Assembly (NCBI GenBank): GCA_964496275.1
Contig: CAZBYL010000049.1
Coordinates: 1 to 16,306 of the forward strand
Direction: 5' to 3'
DNA length: 16,306 nt
Source of the DNA: CAZBYL01 sp964496275
GTDB lineage: Bacteria; Synergistota; Synergistia; Synergistales; Synergistaceae
This document shows, in pieces, positions 5,195 through 10,672 of this stretch. The notes beneath the pieces are model-generated. The model saw only the letters and a list, made by a program, of their open reading frames with translations. It was not told the DNA's origin and ran no database searches. Position 1 is the first letter of the stretch; each line of letters starts with the position of its first letter. The position numbers and the translations under genes are program-made.

Positions 5195-7339
5195 TTATTC
5201 CTCTTCGCCCTTTGCTTTCAGGACTTCTTCAAGGGTTACGTAGTCTACTTTGCCTGTGGAGAGGAGGGGGATGTTTTCCATTATGAGGACTTTTTTGGGG
5301 GTGGCTATTTCGGCTACTCCGCAGTCGGAGAGTCTTTGGCGCATTTCGTCCCGTTTGAGTCCCTCTCTTGTCGTGATGAGAGCCAGAGTTTCGCCTCTGG
5401 GGCCGCCGTGGAGCATTACGACTGCGTGTTTGTCGTCCGGCCACACTTCGGCGAGCACTTCTTCGACCGCTGCCAGGGATATCATTTCTCCGCCTATTTT
5501 GGCAAAGCGTTTGGCGCGTCCCAGGATTGTGACGTAGCCCTCTTCGTCTATGTCAACTATGTCGCCCGTGTCATACCAGCCGTCTTTCGGCGGCTCCAAG
5601 ACTCCGGGGTTTGTGACCCGCAGGTAGCCGAGCATGATGTTGTCGCCTTTGAGCCAGAGACGTCCGCCTTTGTGTACGCCTTCGACAGGTTCGAGTCTGT
5701 GTTCTATGCCTTCGCAGAGCATTCCGACCGTGCCTGTTTTGTGGTGCGCGTAGTAGTTGTTTGAGACAACGGGCGATGCTTCGGTGACGCCGTAGCCTTC
5801 GGTTATTCTGATGTTGAATCTTTCAAACCATGTCTGCTGCGTGGAGGGTTTGAGTTTTTCGCCGCCCTGTACGAGTAGGCGCATTGTGGCGAAGTCATAG
5901 TTGTCGGACGCCGCTTTGGCAAATCCGCTGAGGAATGTGTCGGTTGCAAAGAGCAGTGTTATGCGTTCATCATAGCAGATAGTTGATATTGTTTTGTAGT
6001 GAAGCGGCGACGGGTATAGGTAGACAAAGGCCCCCAATGTGACGGGCATGAATACGCCACAGAGCCCGAAGGAGTGGAATATGGGCATGGCGTTGAGTAT
6101 TCTGTCGGAGCGGTAGAAGTCTACACGCGTGTACATTTGAGCGTGGTTTGTGTGGAGATTTTTGTAGCTGAGCATGACTCCTTTGGGCGCGCCTTCGGAG
6201 CCGGAGGTGAAGAGGACGACAGCCGGTTTTTCGTTTTCGCCCGCAGTGACGGGCTTTGATTTTACGAAGAAGGTGCGAAGAGCCGCGGATATTTTTTTGC
6301 CTTTTGTGATGGAGGGAGCCGCGTCCTCCAGCCATATTATGCGCAGGCCTTCCTCTTCGACAGCGCGAATGAGGGCTTCGAGTTTGCCGAGATCTATGAA
6401 TTTGCGCGAGGTGATTACGGTTTTGACGCATGCGGTGCGGCAGCAGTTTACAAGCGAGCGGCCGCCGAGCGAGAAGTTGAGCATCGCGGGAATTTTCCCC
6501 ATTTTTTGGAGCGCGTACATTGTGACGACTCCGCCGAGTGATGTGGGGAGGAGCACGCCTATGTTGTCTCCTTCTGGCTTCATTGCGGCGAGAGCCTCTT
6601 CTATGAGGAGAACTCTTGTGATGAATCCGTTGTATGTGACGGGCTTTTGCTGGTAGTCGCAGAAGAGGCGTGTGTTGCCGCCGAATTCGTTTCTTGCGTC
6701 GATGAGCACGTCCCAGAATGGTTTCTGTTTGCGGCGGGCGAACATTGCTGCTTCGTTCATGATGCGCTCAAGTGCGCGTCCCGCTGCGGCGCTGCGTTTG
6801 GGGCCCGTAAGCTCTTCTTTTATGTCGAGAGCGCGAACCGGGAATACAGTGATTGTAACTTTTGAGAAGAAGCGCAGCCCTCTTTTGTGCTGTATGCGCG
6901 AGAAGGGGGTTCTCTGTGTTCCTTCTATATATATGGGAAGAATTTTTGCCTTTGTGTGGTCTGCGATAGTGGCAACGCCCTGGGAGACTTTCATCGCGTT
7001 GCCGATGGTCGTGGGCTGAAGCTCGGGGAAGATGACGCAGCGGCCTCCGTTTTTGAGAAGGCTCAAAAAGTATTTGAGCGTGAGCGGCGCGTCGGAGTCC
7101 AGTATGTGAGTGTCCGCCAGGGAGAGGAACATGCCGGCGAAACGTTTTTTTGTAAGACGGCGCTCTACTGCGAAGGGAACTTTCTCGGGCAGGAATACCG
7201 CCAATATCATGGGGTCGATGAACGAGACGTAGTTTGGCGCAATGAGGACGCCTTCGCCGGCGTTTTTCCAGTTCTCCCAGCCGCGCACTTCCACACGGAA
7301 AAACAGATTCAGCACAAACCTCACAAAGATTCTCCACAT
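5195..7339 (-). CDS. Aas-like acyltransferase/acyl-ACP synthetase fusion with degenerate acyltransferase motifs
   Basis: The 714-aa length and two-domain order match E. coli Aas (719 aa), the inner-membrane enzyme that reacylates lysophospholipid and loads fatty acid onto ACP. Residues 1-200 align with the PlsC-like acyltransferase domain (APNYVSFIDPMILAVFLP; IEGTQRTPFSRI). The usual HX4D His is Tyr37 (NYVSFID), and the FPEGR motif reads FPELQ (104-108). Residues 230-714 form the AMP-dependent synthetase: P-loop FTSGSEGAPKG (377-387), GYGVTEASP (515-523), YDTGDIV (589-595) and catalytic Lys697 in LLSTGKVDY. The synthetase motifs are intact, so ATP-dependent fatty-acid activation is the safer prediction; the acyltransferase half may be inactive or altered. 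The start at 7339 has GGGAGTGG (7346-7353) upstream, and the N-terminus is hydrophobic. The gene has its own promoter. It could be used for scavenging exogenous fatty acids. Confidence 0.88.
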   Translation of the reverse strand: MWRIFVRFVLNLFFRVEVRGWENWKNAGEGVLIAPNYVSFIDPMILAVFLPEKVPFAVERRLTKKRFAGMFLSLADTHILDSDAPLTLKYFLSLLKNGGRCVIFPELQPTTIGNAMKVSQGVATIADHTKAKILPIYIEGTQRTPFSRIQHKRGLRFFSKVTITVFPVRALDIKEELTGPKRSAAAGRALERIMNEAAMFARRKQKPFWDVLIDARNEFGGNTRLFCDYQQKPVTYNGFITRVLLIEEALAAMKPEGDNIGVLLPTSLGGVVTMYALQKMGKIPAMLNFSLGGRSLVNCCRTACVKTVITSRKFIDLGKLEALIRAVEEEGLRIIWLEDAAPSITKGKKISAALRTFFVKSKPVTAGENEKPAVVLFTSGSEGAPKGVMLSYKNLHTNHAQMYTRVDFYRSDRILNAMPIFHSFGLCGVFMPVTLGAFVYLYPSPLHYKTISTICYDERITLLFATDTFLSGFAKAASDNYDFATMRLLVQGGEKLKPSTQQTWFERFNIRITEGYGVTEASPVVSNNYYAHHKTGTVGMLCEGIEHRLEPVEGVHKGGRLWLKGDNIMLGYLRVTNPGVLEPPKDGWYDTGDIVDIDEEGYVTILGRAKRFAKIGGEMISLAAVEEVLAEVWPDDKHAVVMLHGGPRGETLALITTREGLKRDEMRQRLSDCGVAEIATPKKVLIMENIPLLSTGKVDYVTLEEVLKAKGEEE

Positions 7340-7345
7340 ACAAAA

Positions 7346-7353
7346 CCACTCCC
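7346..7353 (-). promoter_or_regulatory. ribosome binding site of the Aas-like gene
   Basis: Minus-strand GGGAGTGG, six bases before the ATG at 7339. It supports that start. Confidence 0.6.
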
Positions 7354-7374
7354 AATATGCGATGAAAGACGAAA

Positions 7375-7398
7375 ATAGTGGATATCTTATTCCACTAT
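7375..7398. promoter_or_regulatory. 8-bp inverted repeat, operator candidate
   Basis: ATAGTGGA (7375-7382) and TCCACTAT (7391-7398) are perfect complements separated by 8 nt. The dyad sits just downstream of the extended -10 of the Aas-like gene and upstream of its ribosome site, where a repressor could block initiation. It could also be an RNA hairpin in the leader. No regulator gene lies beside it. Confidence 0.45.
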
Positions 7399-7405
7399 CA
7401 CTTAC

Positions 7406-7414
7406 ATTATACCA
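7406..7414 (-). promoter_or_regulatory. extended -10 promoter of the Aas-like gene
   Basis: Minus-strand TGGTATAAT: a perfect TATAAT (7406-7411) preceded by the TGn extension. It lies about 65 bp before the start codon. The -35 is poor, as is common for extended -10 promoters. Confidence 0.55.
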
Positions 7415-7494
7415 TAAACAGAAATGAACACATTTAATTAAAGCCTACAACGTATCACGCTATTTTGCAAGCAGATGAGCCGTTTTACCGCGTC

Positions 7495-7524
7495 CGCAGG
7501 CTGCGGCTCCCCTGCGTTTTTTTT
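7495..7524 (+). terminator. terminator-like hairpin with T8 and no gene before it
   Basis: CGCAGG (7495-7500) pairs with CCTGCG (7511-7516) across a 10-nt loop and is followed at once by eight T. No plus-strand gene ends upstream, so this could be an attenuator in the leader of the DUF1659 cassette, the end of an unseen small RNA, or chance. Confidence 0.4.
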
Positions 7525-7545
7525 GCCGCCATTTTGCCCGTAAAA

Positions 7546-7564
7546 GGAAATTTTGCGAATTTCC
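7546..7564. promoter_or_regulatory. 7-bp dyad upstream of the DUF1659 cassette
   Basis: GGAAATT (7546-7552) and AATTTCC (7558-7564) are perfect complements across TTGCG. It lies about 45 bp before a TATTAT -10 candidate at 7610-7615 and could be a protein-binding site. Evidence is positional only. Confidence 0.3.
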
Positions 7565-7609
7565 CTAAAAATCTTTTTTCCGTTTGTATTTTTTGCCCTT
7601 CTCGTGCAC

Positions 7610-7615
7610 TATTAT
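7610..7615 (+). promoter_or_regulatory. candidate -10 for the DUF1659 cassette
   Basis: TATTAT about 30 bp before the DUF1659 start codon. No convincing housekeeping -35 lies 16-18 bp upstream (the region is T-rich), so either the promoter is weak or an alternative sigma factor is used. Confidence 0.3.
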
Positions 7616-7645
7616 AGTTATCAAACAAGAAAGGAGGAATACAAG

Positions 7646-7861
7646 ATGGCACAGATAAACGCACTTTCGACAAACCTTCGTCTGGTCATGAGCGTTACAG
7701 GCGAGGATGGTAAGGCAAAAGAGAAAACAGTGAGCCTTTCCCGTATAGACAACGCCATAACCGCCGAGAAGGCGAAGCTCGTCAGCGACGCATTGAGCGC
7801 GCTGCTTGAGCACCCTGTCACGGCGACGAGGAAATACAGCGTAGGACTTCTCGCTGAATAG
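7646..7861 (+). CDS. DUF1659 family small protein
   Basis: A 71-aa protein with the DUF1659 pattern: a short N-terminus (MAQINALSTNLRLVMSV), a β-hairpin with charged turn (TGEDGKAKEKTVSLSRI), then helices (DNAITAEKAKLVSDALSALLEHPV) and a final β-strand (YSVGLLAE). There is no signal peptide or membrane segment. The function of the family is unknown; its members are regularly found beside DUF2922 and YvrJ genes, as here. The start at 7646 is fixed by AAGGAGG (7631-7637), 8 nt upstream. It is the first gene of a six-gene plus-strand cassette and is followed by a GGGACGG/CCGTCCC hairpin before the next gene. Confidence 0.85.
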   Translation: MAQINALSTNLRLVMSVTGEDGKAKEKTVSLSRIDNAITAEKAKLVSDALSALLEHPVTATRKYSVGLLAE

Positions 7862-7870
7862 TTTTGAATC

Positions 7871-7890
7871 GGGACGGCAAAGTCCGTCCC
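7871..7890 (+). promoter_or_regulatory. intercistronic hairpin between DUF1659 and DUF2922
   Basis: GGGACGG (7871-7877) pairs with CCGTCCC (7884-7890) across CAAAGT. It is followed by A6 rather than a T-run, so a processing or stability element is more likely than a terminator. Confidence 0.55.
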
Positions 7891-7927
7891 AAAAAATCTT
7901 TTAATTGGGAAAGGAGGTGTTTTTTGT

Positions 7928-8146
7928 ATGAAGACAGTCAAGCTTAAATTTATGACGGACGCCGGCAAGAGTTTTTCCGTGAGTCTGAACTATGCGGCTC
8001 CCGCGCTTCTCGAGGAAGGCGGAAAGGCTCTTATCGATGCGGCCGCAGAGGCAATAATGGTAAATCAGCCGTTTAACGTCACCCTTGCCGCCAAAAAGGG
8101 CGCAGAGGTAATAGATACCACTGTCACTGCTTTTGCAGCGGCATAA
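7928..8146 (+). CDS. DUF2922 family small protein
   Basis: A 72-aa protein, MKTVKLKFMTDAGKSFSVSL at the N-terminus, then the central ALLEEGGKALIDAAAEAIMVNQPF and a C-terminal VIDTTVTAFAAA. This layout is typical of DUF2922, a family of unknown function almost always paired with DUF1659. The two proteins are similar in size and secondary-structure order (β-hairpin, helix, β-strand), so they may be related or form a pair; that is inference. AAAGGAGGTG (7910-7919) gives a strong ribosome site. A strong hairpin follows the stop codon. Confidence 0.85.
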   Translation: MKTVKLKFMTDAGKSFSVSLNYAAPALLEEGGKALIDAAAEAIMVNQPFNVTLAAKKGAEVIDTTVTAFAAA

Positions 8147-8151
8147 GTGAG

Positions 8152-8185
8152 AGCCGTTCCGCGGTGAAACAACAGCGGAACGGCT
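8152..8185 (+). terminator. 11-bp stem after DUF2922, partial terminator or processing hairpin
   Basis: AGCCGTTCCGC (8152-8162) pairs perfectly with GCGGAACGGCT (8175-8185). Only GCTTTAG follows, a weak T-tract. It probably reduces readthrough or protects the DUF1659-DUF2922 mRNA, so these two would be made in excess over the downstream genes. Confidence 0.55.
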
Positions 8186-8236
8186 GCTTTAGCATAGGGC
8201 GTACATATTTAATTCAAAGAGAGGGGGAACCGGTGC

Positions 8237-8392
8237 ATGGAAGAGTTAATAGGCAGCGTAATGCAGAGTACTTTTTCCATTGCCGTGGCTTCTTACCTGC
8301 TTGTAAGGATGGAAAAGCGTATGGAAGAGTTGACCAAAGCTGTTGTTCATCTCGGTTCAGTCTTAGAGGCAAAGGAGGTACGGAATGGATAA
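8237..8392 (+). CDS. YvrJ family small membrane protein
   Basis: A 51-aa protein, MEELIGSVMQSTFSIAVASY then LLVRMEKRMEELTKAVVHLG. One hydrophobic segment (about residues 12-23) is followed by a charged amphipathic helix with the LLVRMEKRMEEL pattern characteristic of YvrJ. The size and layout (short outside, one membrane pass, coiled-coil-like tail) recall small holin-like proteins such as BhlA; that resemblance is inference. In B. subtilis yvrJ lies in the SigO/RsoA-controlled yvr region, and here too a sigma-like gene is in the cassette. The ribosome site GAGAGGGGG precedes the ATG at 8237. The gene overlaps the next small ORF. Confidence 0.85.
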   Translation: MEELIGSVMQSTFSIAVASYLLVRMEKRMEELTKAVVHLGSVLEAKEVRNG

Positions 8393-8489
8393 GTCTTTTT
8401 GGGGGCGGTTTGCGCAGATAATCCTGCTTGCCGCCTCCCATATCAAAATTTTCAGACGGCATCACGGAAATAAACAAAATCAAAAGTAG
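8385..8489 (+). CDS. 34-aa hypothetical peptide
   Basis: Encodes MDKSFWGRFAQIILLAASHI followed by a basic tail (KIFRRHHGNKQNQK). I do not recognise a family. A strong ribosome site AAAGGAGG (8371-8378) lies 6 nt before the ATG, inside the end of the YvrJ gene, and the reading frame overlaps that gene by 8 nt: the spacing of a translationally coupled gene. The product has a short hydrophobic stretch and many positive charges, so membrane association is possible. It could instead be non-functional, with the ribosome site a leftover. Confidence 0.5.
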   Translation: MDKSFWGRFAQIILLAASHIKIFRRHHGNKQNQK

Positions 8490-8493
8490 GCAT

Positions 8494-8527
8494 ATTCGGG
8501 CGTAAAACAGTTGTTCTTCGCCTGAAT
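8494..8527 (+). promoter_or_regulatory. hairpin before the M15 peptidase gene
   Basis: ATTCGGGCG (8494-8502) pairs with CGCCTGAAT (8519-8527) with one G-U pair. It lies 8 nt before the AAGGGAG ribosome site of the next gene and could affect mRNA processing. No T-run follows. Confidence 0.4.
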
Positions 8528-8547
8528 ACTTGTGAAGGGAGATTATT

Positions 8548-8898
8548 ATGCGAATCAATGAATTTCAGCTCACGGAACATTTTTCTCTGATAGAGTTTCA
8601 GTGCCCCTGCTGCCACACGGCTCTTCTTTCGCCGAAGCTGGTTATGAAGCTTGAGGCTCTGCGTATCAGCTACGGACGGCCCATTATCATCAACAGCGGA
8701 TATAGGTGCAAAGCGCACAACCTCGAGGTCGGAGGTGCGGCCGGGAGTTTGCACAGACGGGGGTGTGCCGCAGATGTGCGGGTTGCTGCCGCTAATATGG
8801 CGCTTTTTCGGCGGCTGGCTGTAGCGGTCGGTTTTTCACGGGTGATTTTGTACGAATCTCGTAATTTTGTGCACCTTGAGTGCGGGGAGGCAGCGTAA
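8548..8898 (+). CDS. M15-family peptidoglycan peptidase (Peptidase_M15_3 type)
   Basis: A zinc peptidase of the D-Ala-D-Ala / L-Ala-D-Glu type, acting on peptidoglycan cross-bridges or stem peptides. The 116-aa single domain opens with FSLIEFQCPCC, a start common in this phage-type subfamily. It contains NSGYRCKAHNLEVGG and SLHRRGCAADV, giving His69 and Asp76 as metal ligands, and FVHLECG with His109 as the third ligand. There is no signal peptide, so export would need a holin or another route; the neighbouring YvrJ gene fits that idea. AAGGGAG lies 6 nt before the ATG. The stop codon overlaps the next start (TAATG). The size is that of small phage endolysins. Confidence 0.85.
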   Translation: MRINEFQLTEHFSLIEFQCPCCHTALLSPKLVMKLEALRISYGRPIIINSGYRCKAHNLEVGGAAGSLHRRGCAADVRVAAANMALFRRLAVAVGFSRVILYESRNFVHLECGEAA

Positions 8899-9413
8899 TG
8901 GCGGAACCTTGTTTGGATGCGGGAGATAGGCTCGGCGGCGAGCTCGGCGGGCTTGTAATGAGCTATAAGCCCCTGGTCAAGGCGACTGCATATAGATATA
9001 TGGGGCGCGGGGCGGAATTCGACGATTTGGTGCAGGAGGGTTATCTTGCTCTTTTGCTCCTGATACCGCGCTGTGAAGACAGGCAGTGGCTGGCGGCTTT
9101 TTTGAAGGAGAGGCTGCCCGGCTATGTCCGCACGGCAGCCGCAAGGCTCCGCTACGGCGATGAGGTTTGCGAGCTGGAAGAGATAGAGGAGATTGTGCGC
9201 GATGTTAAAAGCGGCTATGAGAGGAGCAGGGGCGAGCTGCGCTATATGCTGGAGCAAACTCTGTCCGCCGAGGAACTGGATTTGACTCAGGCTCTTCTCG
9301 AAGGTTTTACCCAAAAGGAAATAGCCGCTCTGCACGGTATAACGCAGCAGGCAGTGGGCGCAAGGCTCCGTAAGATAAGGGAGAAATTAAAGCCGTTGGT
9401 GCACTGCAAGTAG
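8898..9413 (+). CDS. small sigma-70-family RNA polymerase sigma factor
   Basis: A 171-aa protein with region 2 at about residues 20-58 (SYKPLVKATAYRYM...FDDLVQEGYLALL, the core-binding 2.1-2.2 segment) and a region 4 helix-turn-helix at about 134-165 (LLEGFTQKEIAALHGITQQAVGARLRKIREKL). The linker holds a Glu-rich stretch (CELEEIEEIV) and lacks a clear region 3, as in ECF-like or phage-type sigma factors. The ATG at 8898 overlaps the M15 stop (TAATG) and has GGGGAGG seven bases upstream; a longer start at 8880 lacks such a site. Being last in the cassette, it may direct its transcription. An anti-sigma factor is not visible. It could instead be a phage-type late regulator (Xpf-like). Confidence 0.82.
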   Translation: MAEPCLDAGDRLGGELGGLVMSYKPLVKATAYRYMGRGAEFDDLVQEGYLALLLLIPRCEDRQWLAAFLKERLPGYVRTAAARLRYGDEVCELEEIEEIVRDVKSGYERSRGELRYMLEQTLSAEELDLTQALLEGFTQKEIAALHGITQQAVGARLRKIREKLKPLVHCK

Positions 9414-9429
9414 GCTTTTGAAAGTTATA

Positions 9430-9479
9430 AAAACAGGCGTCATGTTTCGATTAAGAGGGCGAAACATGACGCCTGTTTT
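9430..9479 (+). terminator. strong intrinsic terminator closing the YvrJ/sigma cassette
   Basis: Perfect 20-bp stem: the arm at 9430-9449 (AAAACAGGCGTCATGTTTCG) pairs with 9460-9479, with a 10-nt loop. T-rich sequence (TTTTGTATTTTT) follows. It isolates the cassette from the cas operon. Confidence 0.93.
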
Positions 9480-9682
9480 GTATTTTTAAGAGGCTGTCCA
9501 TGTCTAACCAACGGAGAAATGACGGCATCAATGCGTTCTGCCTCCATTCCAACATGGCCGGACGGGATGACTGCATATTACATTTTGCGGAACTTAACGC
9601 GACCTCAGATAATTTCCAACTCGCGTTTACTTTGGCAATTAACACAATTAACACACATAGAGGATGTATAGGTTCCGGAGGT
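9480..9682. other. unassigned stretch between cassette and cas operon
   Basis: About 200 bp with no gene I can support. It begins AAGAGGCTGTCCA, which resembles the end of several insertion sequences. A 9-bp tandem repeat AATTAACAC is at 9637-9654. A short open frame (9500-9709) has no ribosome site and no recognisable motif. Confidence 0.5.
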
Positions 9683-9710
9683 TTGACGCTTACGAAAAAT
9701 ATGATATAAT
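9683..9710 (+). promoter_or_regulatory. sigma-70 promoter of the cas operon
   Basis: TTGACG (9683-9688), a 16-bp spacer and a perfect TATAAT (9705-9710). The start site would be near 9717, leaving a leader of about 140 nt before cas6. A second possible -10, TGG-TATGAT, is at 9820-9828. Confidence 0.75.
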
Positions 9711-9718
9711 CTCGTTAA

Positions 9719-9733
9719 TAGCTTCGTAAGCTA
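9719..9733 (+). promoter_or_regulatory. 6-bp dyad at the cas transcription start
   Basis: TAGCTT (9719-9724), loop CGT, AAGCTA (9728-9733). It lies right after the -10 and could be an operator or a 5' mRNA hairpin. Confidence 0.35.
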
Positions 9734-9856
9734 AAATAATAACTAAAATACCTAATATAAACAGTTGTTTTTGTTGAATTATTGATAGTTTGATAGTTTG
9801 TAATCTAAGGTCTATTGTTTGTGGTATGATTATTTGACTTCGTAGGAGGCAATGAT

Positions 9857-10612
9857 TTGCATATCATCATAACAATAAATTCACTTACATCAAAAACGAT
9901 AAGACTCCCTCTTTCTAATTTACATTTGTTTCAGTCCTTACTTTACAAGCTTATGCCTCAAGAGCATGCTTCATTTTTGCATGACGAGGGATATGTTGTC
10001 GATGGTCATCCTATGAAGCTCTTTTCCATGAGTTGGCCGATATCGGTGTGTTATCCGAAATTTCAAAACAAGTTTATCGAAATGGATCTGCCTGTCAGGC
10101 TTGTTGTCTCTACTCCTATTAAGATGACTCTGGATGGAATAGTAAACGGAGTCTTAACGCATGATAACCTGAGAATAGGTAATAATGATGTTATATGTGA
10201 AAAAATAGAAGCAAAGAACATTGTTATTACATCAAACAAAATCACAGTGAATACTCTCTCGCCGATAACCTGTTATACAACAATGAATAGACCGGACGGA
10301 CGTAAGTATACTGTTTATTTTTCTCCTTACGAGAAGGATTTTACCTTTTCAGTCAATAAAAATCTTGTGCGTAAGTTTCAGGCTTTATATCCCGATAAGG
10401 ATATTCCACAGCAATCGGTAAAGGTCGTGGCTTTAGGAACACCTAAAGAGCAGGTTGCTAAATTTACAGACAGCAATCCTTTTCCGACAAAAGGCTGGAG
10501 CGGTAAGTTTGTTTTGAGCGGTCCCAAGGAGTTGCTGCAGGTTGCAATCGACTGTGGATTGGGAGCTAAAAACAGCAGCGGCTGGGGATGTGTAGATGTT
10601 GTGCAGAGATGA
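9857..10612 (+). CDS. cas6: CRISPR-associated endoribonuclease Cas6
   Basis: Cleaves pre-crRNA within the repeat. The 251-aa length is usual. The N-terminal ferredoxin-like fold starts MHIIITINSLTSKTIRLPLS; LYKLMPQEHASFLHDEGY (from residue 29) is the usual Cas6 helix, with His37 or His42 as candidate catalytic residues. The C-terminus carries the Gly-rich RNA-binding loop GLGAKNSSGWGCVDVV. Translation starts at TTG (9857), 7 nt after TAGGAGG (9843-9849); the nearby ATG at 9852 runs into a stop after a few codons. It is the first gene of the operon, preceded by a good promoter. Sixty bases separate it from cas8b. Codons are AT-richer than in the genes to the left. Confidence 0.93.
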   Translation: MHIIITINSLTSKTIRLPLSNLHLFQSLLYKLMPQEHASFLHDEGYVVDGHPMKLFSMSWPISVCYPKFQNKFIEMDLPVRLVVSTPIKMTLDGIVNGVLTHDNLRIGNNDVICEKIEAKNIVITSNKITVNTLSPITCYTTMNRPDGRKYTVYFSPYEKDFTFSVNKNLVRKFQALYPDKDIPQQSVKVVALGTPKEQVAKFTDSNPFPTKGWSGKFVLSGPKELLQVAIDCGLGAKNSSGWGCVDVVQR

Positions 10613-10672
10613 AACATCGAACTTGCAGCTTAAGTTTTTAAAATACGCTTCGGTATATGGGAGGTGCATATA

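Noticed and set aside
2658..7355. Long open frames antisense or out of frame to glmS, gspG and the Aas-like gene
   Set aside because: GC-rich codon shadows with Arg/His-rich or Cys/Phe-rich composition and no motifs.
9451..9709. Short frames on both strands between the cassette and cas6
   Set aside because: No ribosome sites, no recognisable domains, and they overlap the strong terminator or each other.
10664..10672. Cas8b start at GTG 10664
   Set aside because: It overlaps the GGGAGG ribosome site; GTG 10673 has proper spacing.
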